This document shows, one piece after another, positions 38,807 to 47,436 of a stretch of 48,490 nucleotides of DNA. Source of the stretch: Elusimicrobiota bacterium (GTDB lineage Bacteria; Elusimicrobiota; Elusimicrobia; JACQJP01). Position numbers and translations under genes: made by a program. Where the stretch lies: contig JACQJP010000041.1 of assembly GCA_016204975.1 (NCBI GenBank), positions 1 through 48,490 on the forward strand, read 5' to 3'. Position 1 is the first letter of the stretch. Every line of letters begins with the position of its first letter. A model generated the notes under the pieces. The model made no database searches. It was not told where the DNA came from and saw only the letters and a list, made by a program, of their open reading frames with translations.

Positions 38807-40915
38807 GTGAAGCTTTTTTATAAACTTTTCTGGATCATCCTCTCCCTGGCTATCCTGCCGCTCGTTCTGATAGCCGTCTGGCTCCATCACTACCAGGACA
38901 TCGCAAAAAGCAACGCGCTGCAACTGCACAGCCAACTGACCGACAACGTGGCTTCTGCAATCGAGCAGCATTTCAGCCACTTGAACAAACGATTGGCCTT
39001 TGTCCGGGACCTGGAACGGGCCTCCTCCATTGGAGACGTGGAAATTCTGAAGGTGATTCAAACCACCCTCAATGCCAACTCCGATTTTCTCCTTATTTGT
39101 TACCTGGAGGCAGAGGGGAGGGAGAGGATCAAACTGGGAGATCAAAAGTTCTTCCCGGAAGCGGGGTTGACCTCTCGCGCTTCGGAACCCATCGTGCAGC
39201 AGGTCAAGAAGGAAAAAAGGCCCCATATGAGCGCCTTGGAATCCAGAGAAGGGATCCCCCTGGTGCGAATCGTCTATCCGTTAAAAAACGGCGACCTGGC
39301 ATACCTGGCAGTCAGCCTCCAGGAACTTTGGAAAAGAGTCTCCACGCAAAAACCGGGAGCCTCGGGCCGGTTCGTGCTCATGGACCCGGAGGGACAGCTT
39401 CTTCCTATTTTCGCCCAGGACTTTCCAGGGTGGGAGCCTGCCCAGATACTAAAACTTCTGCGCTCTCCCTCGGGCACCTTCGAGAGTCTGGTGCAAGGGG
39501 ATAAGAATTGGGCCGGCGCCTTCCGGACGCTGCCTTCCCCCCCTTGGGTTGCAATGACCCTGCAACCCCAAGAGGAAGCCTTCCTGGCCAGCCGCAAGCT
39601 CACCGCAGGACTTCTCTTCTGGATCAGCTTGGTGGCCCTGACCGCTTTAGGGGTCTCCTTCCTGATTGCCCAAAAGATCACGCGTCCGATCTCGAGCCTC
39701 CATCAAGCGGCATTTCGCATTGCGGAAAATAACTATGCACAACCTGTCTCGGAGGAAGGCTGGAGGGAATTTCGGTTCCTCTCCCGAAGTTTCAATGAGA
39801 TGATGCGGCAACTAAAAACCTACTCCGAGCTTCAGGTGGACCGGCTGATCGAAGAAAAAACCAAGGTGGAAACCCTCATCTATACCATCCCGGAAGGAAT
39901 CATCATGACCACGGTGAAGGGCGAGGTACTCTACATCAATGCCCCAGCCATGAATATGCTGGGCATTCGTCATAAGGAGGGCACCCAGCTCAAGGGCAAG
40001 GTCCAGGAGTTGACCAAAAACGAGGACCTACGCCAGAGCTTGCAACGCATCTTTAGTCGCCGAGCAAAGACCGAAGAGTTGGAACTCCAATTTGCGGATC
40101 CTTACGGAAGACGCATGAAGTACTTCAAAACAACCGCCACCCTGGTCTCCACCCCCGCGGCTCAGGAGGTGGCGGTGGTGCTGGTGATGCGTGACATCAC
40201 CGCAGAAAAAGAAATTGACCGCATGAAAGAGGAGTTTTTCCAATCCATCACTCACGATCTGCGGGCCCCGCTTTTTGCCATTCAAGGATATGTCCGGCTC
40301 CTGCAAAAATCCTTGAGTCCCGGGGCTAAAGAAAAAGTCTATTTTCAATCCATTTACCGCTCTTGTGAAAAACTCACCCTGCTGATACAGGACATACTCG
40401 ACTTGGCAAGATTGGAGGCGGGGAGGGTCAAGCCCAGCCCGACCAATATAGAGCCTGTGCCGTTTTTAGAAAAAATCGTGGAGCTCTTCTCATCTATCGC
40501 TCAGGAAAAAGAGATCCAACTGCAACTACAACTTCCCTCGCAAGATTCCGGGGTCCTGCAAGCAGACGAGCGACTCCTGGAACGGGTCTTCAGCAACCTG
40601 ATCAGCAATGCCTTGAAGTTCACGCCCGCCAAAGGATTGGTCCGCGTCCACCTGCTCGAGGCCACCCTCGAGAACCTCCGCTTCGCGGTGGAGGATTCCG
40701 GGCCGGGCATTCCAAAGGACCAGCTGCAATCCGTATTCGAAAAATTCAAGCAGCTGGACGTCACACACCAAAAAACCGGATTTGGCCTGGGTTTGACCAT
40801 ATGCAAACGAATCATGGAACTTCACCATGGAAGAATCTGGGTGGAGTCAGAGCTGGGCCACGGAAGCCGTTTTATTTTCGAGCTTCCCAGAAAACAAACG
40901 GTTCTGGTGGAATAA
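38807..40915 (+). CDS. Large hybrid-free sensor histidine kinase (sensor-HAMP-PAS-HisKA-HATPase)
   Basis: The 702-residue protein starts at GTG 38807. It has one helix at residues 7-26, a periplasmic sensor domain (about 30-265), a second helix near 268-289, a HAMP linker (ITRPISSLHQAAFRIAENNY), a coiled segment and a PAS domain (VETLIYTIPEGIIMTT onward). A HisKA domain with His483 (SITHDLRAPLFAIQG) follows, then an HATPase with N, G1 (DSGPGIP) and G2 (GFGLGLTI) boxes. It has no receiver of its own. The PhoB-type regulator at 44006 is a plausible partner, separated by the motor operon on the other strand. The gene converges with motB nine bases away. Confidence 0.93.
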   Translation: MKLFYKLFWIILSLAILPLVLIAVWLHHYQDIAKSNALQLHSQLTDNVASAIEQHFSHLNKRLAFVRDLERASSIGDVEILKVIQTTLNANSDFLLICYLEAEGRERIKLGDQKFFPEAGLTSRASEPIVQQVKKEKRPHMSALESREGIPLVRIVYPLKNGDLAYLAVSLQELWKRVSTQKPGASGRFVLMDPEGQLLPIFAQDFPGWEPAQILKLLRSPSGTFESLVQGDKNWAGAFRTLPSPPWVAMTLQPQEEAFLASRKLTAGLLFWISLVALTALGVSFLIAQKITRPISSLHQAAFRIAENNYAQPVSEEGWREFRFLSRSFNEMMRQLKTYSELQVDRLIEEKTKVETLIYTIPEGIIMTTVKGEVLYINAPAMNMLGIRHKEGTQLKGKVQELTKNEDLRQSLQRIFSRRAKTEELELQFADPYGRRMKYFKTTATLVSTPAAQEVAVVLVMRDITAEKEIDRMKEEFFQSITHDLRAPLFAIQGYVRLLQKSLSPGAKEKVYFQSIYRSCEKLTLLIQDILDLARLEAGRVKPSPTNIEPVPFLEKIVELFSSIAQEKEIQLQLQLPSQDSGVLQADERLLERVFSNLISNALKFTPAKGLVRVHLLEATLENLRFAVEDSGPGIPKDQLQSVFEKFKQLDVTHQKTGFGLGLTICKRIMELHHGRIWVESELGHGSRFIFELPRKQTVLVE

Positions 40916-40924
40916 GAGGAGGCC

Positions 40925-41557
40925 TCAGGCCTTCTGGCGCAGAATATTGATCTCAATCCTACGATTCTTTGCCCGCCCTTCCGGAGTATCGTTGCGAACA
41001 GCCGGCATATGCTCGCCATAGCCCAGCGCGGAGAGCCGCGCCGGCGGAATCCCCTGAAGAATAAAAAACCGCAACACGCTGAAGGCCCGCGCTGCGGAAA
41101 GCTCCCAGTTGGAAGGATACCGCGACCCGAAGGCCATGGGCAGATCATCGGTATGTCCTTCGATCTGAACCGCATTGGGAATCGCCTGAACGACCCCTGA
41201 CAGCTTTTTTAAATGCGGAATGGAAGTGGCCTTCAGATCCGCGCTGCCCACACCAAACAGGACCGGCTCCAAAAAAGTGATGCGCATCCGGTTCTCATCC
41301 ACATCCACATTGGCAATCTTTTGAATTCCATGCTGCGAGAAAATGACCTGCATGTCCGCCACATCTTCCTTGCCAAATTCCTGCTCCACGCTGTGCATGC
41401 TGAACTGCATCCGAAGGCTTCGGGAAGCCGTAAATACAAAGAGAATCAGGAAAAAGATCATAAGGTAGCTCATGAGGTCTCCGTAGACCACGGCCCATAA
41501 AGCCCCCCGATTGAGCTGACTCTCCAGATCTTCTTCCCTGTCCTGGTAAAGAGCCAT
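40925..41557 (-). CDS. motB: MotB-type stator protein with OmpA-like peptidoglycan-binding domain
   Basis: This 210-residue protein has one transmembrane helix (about 21-44) preceded by WAVVYGDLMSYLMIF. Its Asp27 is in the place of the essential proton-binding Asp of MotB. The C-terminal OmpA-like domain has VQIEGHTDDLPMAFGSRYPS, then ELSAARAFSVLRFF and NRRIEINI, which bind peptidoglycan. The ATG abuts the motA stop. With MotA it forms an ion-driven stator. It is shorter than typical MotB (about 260-310 residues), with a reduced linker. Confidence 0.9.
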   Translation of the reverse strand: MALYQDREEDLESQLNRGALWAVVYGDLMSYLMIFFLILFVFTASRSLRMQFSMHSVEQEFGKEDVADMQVIFSQHGIQKIANVDVDENRMRITFLEPVLFGVGSADLKATSIPHLKKLSGVVQAIPNAVQIEGHTDDLPMAFGSRYPSNWELSAARAFSVLRFFILQGIPPARLSALGYGEHMPAVRNDTPEGRAKNRRIEINILRQKA

Positions 41558-42352
41558 CTATGCGCCTCCGGCCTGCGGCGCCGCCGCAGGAACCTGGAGA
41601 GTTTGCCGCTTCTCACTCGCATAGGAGCTCAGATGCAGTTCCACCAAATAAGGGGGTTTGGATTCCAAAATATCCAGAACCCCCTCCACAATGACCTCCA
41701 GGATCAGCCCCTCCTGCATGGCGCGCAGGCGAATCTTGCCGGCCACGGGAACGCAGATGAGGTTGGCAATCGCAATCCCATAGAATGCGGTGGTGATCGC
41801 CAACGCCATCGCCCCTCCGACCCGTGTAGGCTCGGACATGCTGCGCAGGACCTCGACGATGCCCAGCAAGGTTCCCAGCAAGCCGAACATGGGAGCCAAA
41901 ACCCCCATCGTCCGGAAGAGATTGGCATCCTCCTGCGTCTGGAGACGCCGATGGCGAAGCTCTCCCTCCAGAATCCTGCGGGTTTCCTTGGCCTCCCCGG
42001 AGGTGATGGCCACGTTGAGCGCCCGCGACAGAAATCCGTTCATAAATGTTTGACCCTCGTTCTGAAGAGCCAAGAGCCCCTCCGCCCGTGACCTTTCGGC
42101 CAAACGAACCATCTCCACCACCGTTTCCTCCACGGAAGGCAGTTGTGAGGAAAGGAAGATCGAAAAAAACCTCCTCAGCCCGGACCAGAGCACGCGAAAG
42201 GGGGTATTGACCAGCGTAGCGCACAGCGTCCCCCCAAACACCAGAGCCAGACCATGGGCATTCACAAAAAGGGTACCCCCCCCCGCCTGCTGCACACCCC
42301 AGGCCAGCAGAAGCACGCCGGCAAGAAATCCGAACCAAGTAGCCAGATCCAT
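41558..42352 (-). CDS. motA: MotA/PomA-type stator channel protein
   Basis: This 264-residue protein has four membrane segments. The signature GVLAPMFGLLGTLLGIVEVL contains the conserved proline of MotA helix 3, and the second conserved proline lies in NLICVPVAGKIRL. The N-terminal helix and the IFLSSQLPS loop also fit the MotA/PomA group rather than ExbB/TolQ. It follows the FliF/FliG-like gene by 11 bases and abuts motB, so the three genes form an operon. It conducts ions with MotB and would push on a FliG-like C-terminal domain. Confidence 0.92.
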   Translation of the reverse strand: MDLATWFGFLAGVLLLAWGVQQAGGGTLFVNAHGLALVFGGTLCATLVNTPFRVLWSGLRRFFSIFLSSQLPSVEETVVEMVRLAERSRAEGLLALQNEGQTFMNGFLSRALNVAITSGEAKETRRILEGELRHRRLQTQEDANLFRTMGVLAPMFGLLGTLLGIVEVLRSMSEPTRVGGAMALAITTAFYGIAIANLICVPVAGKIRLRAMQEGLILEVIVEGVLDILESKPPYLVELHLSSYASEKRQTLQVPAAAPQAGGA

Positions 42353-42363
42353 TTAGGTGAAGG

Positions 42364-43875
42364 CTAAGCGGCCGGCAGGGTGAAGCGACCCTCCTTCTCC
42401 AGAGCCCTTGCCACCTGCAAGAATTGTTTCCTCACCCGATCCTGTTGCGCGGCAGCCGGAAGCGGCGCATTCATCTCATCACGCACCACCCGGCTTAAGC
42501 CCTCCGGCAGAATTTCCAGCGCTTTTTTCTGCAGATCTTTCGACAAGATTCTAAAAAATATCCCCAGGGCAACCCGCTGACGGTAGGCTTCCCACAACAC
42601 CACCTGCAGGACGGTGGGCTCCAGTTGAAAAATTTTTTCTATGGTCAACATGCGCCGTTCAATCTCCTGCACCACCTCCGGCCGATCCCCCCGAAGCTCC
42701 TCCAAAAGGACCTGCTGCTGCTCCATGCTTTGCTCATCCATAATCTGCAAGAGTTGTTCGGCGCCCCCGACAATGTAATCCACCTGAGCCTTCAGCCGCT
42801 CATGCAGGGCCCGAATCGCGTTGGGATTTAAGGGTTTAGGAGAGGAGAGCATGAGCATGATCTGGCGCTGCCTGTCCGTGTCCAGTTGAGCGAGAAACTG
42901 CGAGGAAAGCTCCGGGGTTAGGTACGCCACAACCGCCGCCATCGCCTGCACATTATTCTCCTGCTTCAAAACCATCAAGACCTTGTTCAAGTTCTGCGCA
43001 TGGATAAAGCCAAACGGCTTCCCATCCGCCTCCCCCTCCGGTTCTCCTCCCGGCAGGAGTCCACGTGGCGAAGCTCCCACCCCAATCTCCCGCTCCGCCT
43101 GAGCATTCAAGACGGGCATCTCCGGACGGTTGATCGAAACGGCAGAACGAGTTAAAAACTGCCCTTCCCCACGAATGCTGAGTGTTTCCATGGACCGGGC
43201 GATATGATTCAGGAAACGCCGCACAGGACCGAAAAGAAAAAGAGTCAAAACCGCCAGTCCCAAAATTCCAAAAACCAGGGGATTGAGATGATCCTTCCAG
43301 TAAAAAAAGGCCTCGATCGGATCCTGTCGAAAGTTGACGTTCTCCACCAAAAACTCATCCCCGCGATCAGGCAGCAACCCCACTAAGGGGGGAAGAATGC
43401 GCCGTAGGTCCGCGATGCGCTGGGATTCCAATCCTTGAGGCAACAGGAGCCGAATACGAATCTGCTTGATGATATTGGAGGGAATCTTTAGAGTTTGCGC
43501 CACCTGCTCGACAATGGGCGAGGCGGCATCGCCTTTTTGAGGCTTCAAAGAACTGGGGAGAAACTCCTGGGCAAACCCAGGCAGCTCCACCGAACCCCGC
43601 TCCACCTCCCGCCGAGTCGTTGGAGAACGCACATTTCTCGTTTCCTGGGACAGTTCCAGATCCGTCACAATGTCCACCCAAACGATAAAGTCGTTACTCC
43701 CCAAAATCTTCTCTGTCACCTCACTCACATTCTCCTTCACGACCTTTTCCAAAGCAATCCGTTCTTCAATGCCAAAGCCGGGAGCCGAAAGAGCGGCTCG
43801 CCCATCGCTCCATCCCAGAGGAACAAGAAGCAGAAGCGCCATCCTAAAACTGCATAAATTAAATGATTTTAGCAC
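42364..43875 (-). CDS. Membrane-anchored FliF-like/FliG-like fusion protein (rotor homologue)
   Basis: The start is GTG 43875, with AGGAGG six bases upstream. The 503-residue protein has a signal peptide (about 1-31) and an extracytoplasmic part like the C-terminal region of FliF (ILGSNDFIVWVDIVTDLELS, and LKIPSNIIKQIRIRLLLPQG). One membrane helix follows (about 199-217), and then a cytoplasmic part like FliG. Residues 290-345 resemble FliG middle repeats (AMAAVVAYLTPELSSQFLAQ). Residues 430-500 resemble the FliG C-terminal torque helix domain (FFRILSKDLQKKALEILPEG, then QFLQVARALEKEGRF). Ordinary FliF and FliG are separate proteins. It precedes motA and motB and is driven by a consensus promoter. 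Confidence 0.82.
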   Translation of the reverse strand: MLKSFNLCSFRMALLLLVPLGWSDGRAALSAPGFGIEERIALEKVVKENVSEVTEKILGSNDFIVWVDIVTDLELSQETRNVRSPTTRREVERGSVELPGFAQEFLPSSLKPQKGDAASPIVEQVAQTLKIPSNIIKQIRIRLLLPQGLESQRIADLRRILPPLVGLLPDRGDEFLVENVNFRQDPIEAFFYWKDHLNPLVFGILGLAVLTLFLFGPVRRFLNHIARSMETLSIRGEGQFLTRSAVSINRPEMPVLNAQAEREIGVGASPRGLLPGGEPEGEADGKPFGFIHAQNLNKVLMVLKQENNVQAMAAVVAYLTPELSSQFLAQLDTDRQRQIMLMLSSPKPLNPNAIRALHERLKAQVDYIVGGAEQLLQIMDEQSMEQQQVLLEELRGDRPEVVQEIERRMLTIEKIFQLEPTVLQVVLWEAYRQRVALGIFFRILSKDLQKKALEILPEGLSRVVRDEMNAPLPAAAQQDRVRKQFLQVARALEKEGRFTLPAA

Positions 43876-43906
43876 CAAATCCTCCTGAAGCCCACGAACC
43901 GCTATA

Positions 43907-43935
43907 ATACTACCCCCAGTCCGGAAGAATGTCAA
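43907..43935 (-). promoter_or_regulatory. Consensus sigma-70 promoter of the FliF/FliG-like motA motB operon
   Basis: On the minus strand TTGACA (43930-43935) and TAGTAT (43907-43912) are separated by 17 bases. The start would be near 43900, leaving about 25 bases of leader with AGGAGG before GTG 43875. This is one of the best housekeeping promoters in the window and differs from flagellar sigma-28 or sigma-54 promoters. Confidence 0.75.
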
Positions 43936-43959
43936 CCCCGCGCTTTTTCCTCCGAACTC

Positions 43960-43989
43960 TTGAAATAGAGTGGAAAAACATGATATCTA
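43960..43989 (+). promoter_or_regulatory. Candidate sigma-70 promoter of the response-regulator gene
   Basis: TTGAAA (43960-43965) and TATCTA (43984-43989) are separated by 18 bases. The start would lie about ten bases before ATG 44006. It is divergent from the motor-operon promoter, with about 24 bases between the two -35 elements. Confidence 0.45.
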
Positions 43990-44005
43990 TTGAGGGCCGC
44001 CTGCC

Positions 44006-44698
44006 ATGCCGACCAAGATTCTGATCGTGGATGATGACCGCGCCATTCTCAAGACCCTCAAGCGCTACCTGGAGGACCGCTCCTTAACGGCTATTACGAC
44101 CGACAACGGTTCCGAGGCGCTGCTGTTGGCCAAAGAATCCAAGCCGGACTTGATACTAACCGATGCGGAGATGCCGGGCCTCGAAGGGTATGCCTTGTGT
44201 CGCGTACTGCGCAAACAACAGACGACCCAAACCATCCCCATCGTCATCATGTCTGGAAAAATGATCCAGGAAAAAGACGTCCTGGCCGGTTTCGATGGGG
44301 GCGCGGATGACTACATCACCAAACCCTTCTCTTACCCGGTACTCCTGGCCAGAATCCATGCGGTCTTAAAACGCTACCAAACCGCCGATCGAATGAGTGA
44401 AAAGCTAAAAAGACAGGGGCTGGAACTGGATCCCGCCTCTCGAACCGTGACCATCCGCAAAAAACCGGTTTCTCTCACCCGCAAAGAGTTTGACCTCTTA
44501 GCCACCCTCCTGAGCAAGCCCGGACGAGTCTTGGGCACCTCCTACCTCCTCGAAACGGTCTGGGGGTACGATCCCGCCGACTACAATGATCCGGGCACGG
44601 TCGAGGTCCACATCTCCCATCTGCGCAAAAAATTGGGTCCCAAGTTCGGCAAACAGATCGTTGCGGTCACCGGGCATGGCTACAAACTCAACGTCTGA
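44006..44698 (+). CDS. OmpR/PhoB-type response regulator
   Basis: This 230-residue protein has an N-terminal receiver with acidic pair at 10-11, phosphoacceptor Asp53 (ILTDAEMPG) and the conserved Lys in YITKPF. A C-terminal winged helix follows (SLTRKEFDLLATLLSKPGRV, then TVEVHISHLRKKLGPK and VTGHGYKL), as in PhoB and OmpR. Three 11-bp phased repeats lie immediately downstream in the promoter of the FlgO-like gene, so that gene and its neighbour are likely targets. The cognate kinase is not adjacent; the kinase at 38807 is the nearest candidate. Confidence 0.94.
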   Translation: MPTKILIVDDDRAILKTLKRYLEDRSLTAITTDNGSEALLLAKESKPDLILTDAEMPGLEGYALCRVLRKQQTTQTIPIVIMSGKMIQEKDVLAGFDGGADDYITKPFSYPVLLARIHAVLKRYQTADRMSEKLKRQGLELDPASRTVTIRKKPVSLTRKEFDLLATLLSKPGRVLGTSYLLETVWGYDPADYNDPGTVEVHISHLRKKLGPKFGKQIVAVTGHGYKLNV

Positions 44699-44715
44699 GC
44701 ACTGTCCTCAAGAAG

Positions 44716-44770
44716 CTTAAGCATTATTTAAGCCTCCCTTAAACATTTCTCAGGGTGTTTTCGCTATCCT
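44716..44770 (+). promoter_or_regulatory. PhoB-type activator box and leaderless promoter of the FlgO-like operon
   Basis: Three 11-base direct repeats run end to end: CTTAAGCATTA (44716-44726), TTTAAGCCTCC (44727-44737) and CTTAAACATTT (44738-44748). A -10 element TATCCT follows at 44765-44770, with the third repeat covering the -35 position. The predicted start falls on ATG 44777, and there is no ribosome site, so the message would be leaderless. This arrangement is that of promoters activated by PhoB-family regulators. Confidence 0.65.
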
Positions 44771-44776
44771 TGGGGT

Positions 44777-45652
44777 ATGCGAAAACAACTCCTGCTTCCA
44801 CTTCTCCTGCTGCTGGCCTCCGAGCTCTCGGCATCCGAAAACAGCTATAGAAGGATGGCCGGCGAGTTTTCCAAAGCTGCCGACAGGCACCGGATCAAAA
44901 GGATCGCCGTTCTCCCCTTCATCGCAGACGGGGAGCTTTCCCAAGAGGGAAGAAACGTCACGCAAGCTCTGACCACGCAACTGGCCCGGTTGGGGAAGGT
45001 CGAGGTGGTAGAAAGGGAGATGCTCGACCAACTGCTTCAAGAACAGCGCTTGATGTATGCCGGAGTGACCCAGAGCCCTCAAAGTCCCCAGGACTCACAT
45101 TCCTTGGAAGCCGCAGAGGCCATCCTGACCGGCTCGGTGGTCAGAACGCAAGAGCTCCTGAAAGTCTATGCTCGTTTAATTGAGCTGAAAACGGGAAAGC
45201 TGCTGGCCGCCGCCGACAGCCAGTCGGAATATGACTGGACCCAAGGCTTTGACCGCTCCTGGGGCCACCAGACTGCGGTTCCGGCTCTAGAGGTCGCCCC
45301 ACCATCCCTGGAGAGTTTTTCTCCTTCCGCCCTTCGTGACGCCCTCGCCGACATCCGATGCTCACAACTTGAAGAGACCCTCAGCCGCTTCCACGTCTCC
45401 ATCCTTGACCTCAAGGCCAGATACTGGGCGGCCAAAATGAAAGAACCTGATTTTTCTTATTCCAGCCTCACCCACAATCCGGGCTCCGAGATCCCCAACC
45501 GGGAAATCCGGATGCAGTTCTACGATCTTTTAAAATCCTGGTACTACCAGCCGCAGGTTCCGCGACTCACCCCCACAGAAACAAAGGCTCTATGGGACGC
45601 AGAAAGAGGGATGGAAAACCTGCGGCAGACCTGCGGGGAAGGAGGGGCCTAG
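44777..45652 (+). CDS. FlgO/CsgG-like outer-membrane-associated protein
   Basis: The 291-residue exported protein has a signal peptide (QLLLPLLLLLASELSAS) and a domain of the FlgO/CsgG type: KRIAVLPFIADGELSQEG, then EVVEREMLDQLLQEQR, then ILTGSVVRTQELLKVYARLI and LKTGKLLAAADSQ. FlgO is linked with flagellar motility in Vibrio, and CsgG relatives form or help outer-membrane channels. There is no lipobox cysteine. The C-terminal 120 residues are helical and not part of the domain. It abuts the GGDEF gene (TAG then ATG). Its nearness to the motor genes suggests an envelope part of the same apparatus. Confidence 0.75.
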   Translation: MRKQLLLPLLLLLASELSASENSYRRMAGEFSKAADRHRIKRIAVLPFIADGELSQEGRNVTQALTTQLARLGKVEVVEREMLDQLLQEQRLMYAGVTQSPQSPQDSHSLEAAEAILTGSVVRTQELLKVYARLIELKTGKLLAAADSQSEYDWTQGFDRSWGHQTAVPALEVAPPSLESFSPSALRDALADIRCSQLEETLSRFHVSILDLKARYWAAKMKEPDFSYSSLTHNPGSEIPNREIRMQFYDLLKSWYYQPQVPRLTPTETKALWDAERGMENLRQTCGEGGA

Positions 45653-46597
45653 ATGCCGAAAAAGATTCTCATTGCGGACGATGAAAGAAGTATCCATCGT
45701 CTCATACAACGCACTCTGCAAGATGCCTCTTATGATCTAGTCAGCGCCTACGATGGTCTGCAAGCAATTCAGCTGGCCACGGAGGAAAAACCGGACCTCA
45801 TTCTCCTGGATATTCACATGCCTCGCATGAGCGGAGGAGAGGTGATCCAAGCCCTTCACAAAGATATTCAGCTCCAGATGATTCCCGTCATCCTCATCAG
45901 CGTAGATGCAACCCCCATGGACAAATGCCTGGGGTTTGAATCAGGGGCGGATGACTATATCGCCAAGCCCTTCGAAATTCTGGAGCTGCGGGCGCGCATT
46001 AAAAGTATGTTAAACCGAACCCAAAGAAAACTCTTCGCCAACCCTTTGACCCTCCTGCCCGGCAATCCCTCCATTGAGGAGGAGGTCAACCACAGACTTC
46101 GGGAAAACATCCCCTTCGCCTTTCTCTATTCAGACATCGATCACTTCAAGGCCTATAACGATGCCTACGGTTACCTGGCGGGAGATCAGGTGATTAAAAA
46201 GACCTCAGAACTACTGATGGAAATCCTGAAAAACTCAAACGAGCCCGATGACTTCCTGGGGCACATCGGAGGGGATGATTTTGTGCTGCTGACAGATCCC
46301 GGTTCCTCAGAGAGAACGGCCCGGCAGATCGCCCAAACATTTGATCAACAATCTCCTTCTTTCTATCGTCCCGCAGACCAAATGAGAGGGTGTATTTCCA
46401 CTTTCGATCGCCTAGGCCAAAAAAGAGAAATTCCACTGATGACTCTTTCCATGGCCATCGTAGACAGCCAACGCAGAAAACTCGGCCACTACGCTCAATG
46501 GGTAGATGTGGCCACGCAAGTCAAGCGGCATTTGAAATCCAGAGAGACCTTCGAAAGAAGCGTGTACATGCAGGACCGCAGAAGGGACCATTCCTGA
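45653..46597 (+). CDS. Receiver-GGDEF response regulator with a GGDDF motif
   Basis: This 314-residue protein has a receiver with Asp53 (ILLDIHMPR) and Lys in YIAKPFEI, then a GGDEF-type domain. The domain keeps DIDHFKAYNDAYGYLAGDQ, but the active loop at 206-210 is GGDDF, with Asp in place of the fourth-position Glu. The Arg of the inhibitory I-site RxxD is absent. Activity is thus uncertain: it may be a weak cyclase or a receptor. The start codon directly follows the stop of the FlgO-like gene, so the pair is co-expressed under the PhoB-type box. Confidence 0.9.
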   Translation: MPKKILIADDERSIHRLIQRTLQDASYDLVSAYDGLQAIQLATEEKPDLILLDIHMPRMSGGEVIQALHKDIQLQMIPVILISVDATPMDKCLGFESGADDYIAKPFEILELRARIKSMLNRTQRKLFANPLTLLPGNPSIEEEVNHRLRENIPFAFLYSDIDHFKAYNDAYGYLAGDQVIKKTSELLMEILKNSNEPDDFLGHIGGDDFVLLTDPGSSERTARQIAQTFDQQSPSFYRPADQMRGCISTFDRLGQKREIPLMTLSMAIVDSQRRKLGHYAQWVDVATQVKRHLKSRETFERSVYMQDRRRDHS

Positions 46598-46604
46598 AAC
46601 AAGC

Positions 46605-46676
46605 TGCCCCCAAGGGGAATCGAACCCCTGTTTTGGCCTTGAAAGGGCCATGTCCTATCCGTTAGACGATGGGGGC
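46605..46676 (-). tRNA. tRNA-Glu (TTC)
   Basis: The minus strand folds with acceptor stem GCCCCCA/TGGGGGC, anticodon arm GGCCCTTTCAAGGCC (anticodon TTC) and T-arm GGTTCGATTCC. CCA is not encoded. It lies nine bases from tRNA-Lys, so the two are probably co-transcribed. Confidence 0.95.
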
Positions 46677-46685
46677 CCTGAAAAA

Positions 46686-46757
46686 TGCGCCCGGCAGGAA
46701 TCGAACCTGCGACACCCCGCTTAAAAGGCGGGTGCTCTGCCCCTGAGCTACGGGCGC
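46686..46757 (-). tRNA. tRNA-Lys (TTT)
   Basis: The minus strand folds with acceptor stem GCGCCCG/CGGGCGC, anticodon loop CTTTTAA (anticodon TTT) and T-arm GGTTCGATTCC. CCA is not encoded. It precedes tRNA-Glu in transcription order. Confidence 0.95.
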
Positions 46758-46818
46758 AGAAGAAACCGGACAAATTATATCACTCTGGCGTGCCGCGCAC
46801 AATTCTCCGAATCCTGGC

Positions 46819-47436
46819 TTACGCCCATAGACGATTTTCTTTAAGCCATCTCCTCAATGGAAGATAATTAAACCTCTTCGCATATTTCCCCAGCTTACGG
46901 ATGTCCAATTCCCAATTCTTGCCCCGCTTACGAGGCAATTCCAAAGGAGAGCGCGGTGTCAAGGCCAGATAGGCCAAATCTAAAAATGCTTTCTCCGGCT
47001 CCGCCATAAGATAGCTTCCCTGCCCCGACTTCCTCGTCTCATACCCCCAGATCAGACGTTCCGGCAGATGATGGATATGAAACTCTCCTACAGAGGTTTT
47101 GTACCTCTTGGGCAAAGCGGCCGATATCCCGTAAACGATCTGGGGTACTTCCTCAACGATGCCGTAGTCCGCCAAGGCACTATGGAGAGATACATAGGTC
47201 GTCCAAGGCAGTCTTAAATAGGAAACGACCTCATAGGAGTTGAAGTCTGAGACAAGCCTGTTCGCCCACAGGCCGCGCTTGATCCGCGAAAGCAAGCCCC
47301 TGACAGCCATGCGTTCTAGAGCGTGCGTAGCCGCCCAAGGACTCATCCCCGTCAACGTAATTAAATCCGTCGTAGAAATAACCCTCAACTTGTGTTTTTG
47401 AAGCAATTCCACCAATTCGGCGGCGGAGGTGCTCAT
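46819..47436 (-). CDS. AbiEi-type antitoxin
   Basis: This 205-residue protein has an N-terminal winged helix (LQKHKLRVISTTDLITLTGM, then ALERMAVRGLLSRIKRGLWA) and a C-terminal AbiEi-type domain (YVSLHSALADYGIVEEVPQ, then AEPEKAFLDLAYLA). AbiEi proteins repress their own operon and neutralise AbiEii nucleotidyltransferases in type IV toxin-antitoxin systems. Its start overlaps the toxin stop by four bases, so it is encoded second here, whereas many operons have the antitoxin first. The last 40 residues are basic. Confidence 0.88.
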   Translation of the reverse strand: MSTSAAELVELLQKHKLRVISTTDLITLTGMSPWAATHALERMAVRGLLSRIKRGLWANRLVSDFNSYEVVSYLRLPWTTYVSLHSALADYGIVEEVPQIVYGISAALPKRYKTSVGEFHIHHLPERLIWGYETRKSGQGSYLMAEPEKAFLDLAYLALTPRSPLELPRKRGKNWELDIRKLGKYAKRFNYLPLRRWLKENRLWA

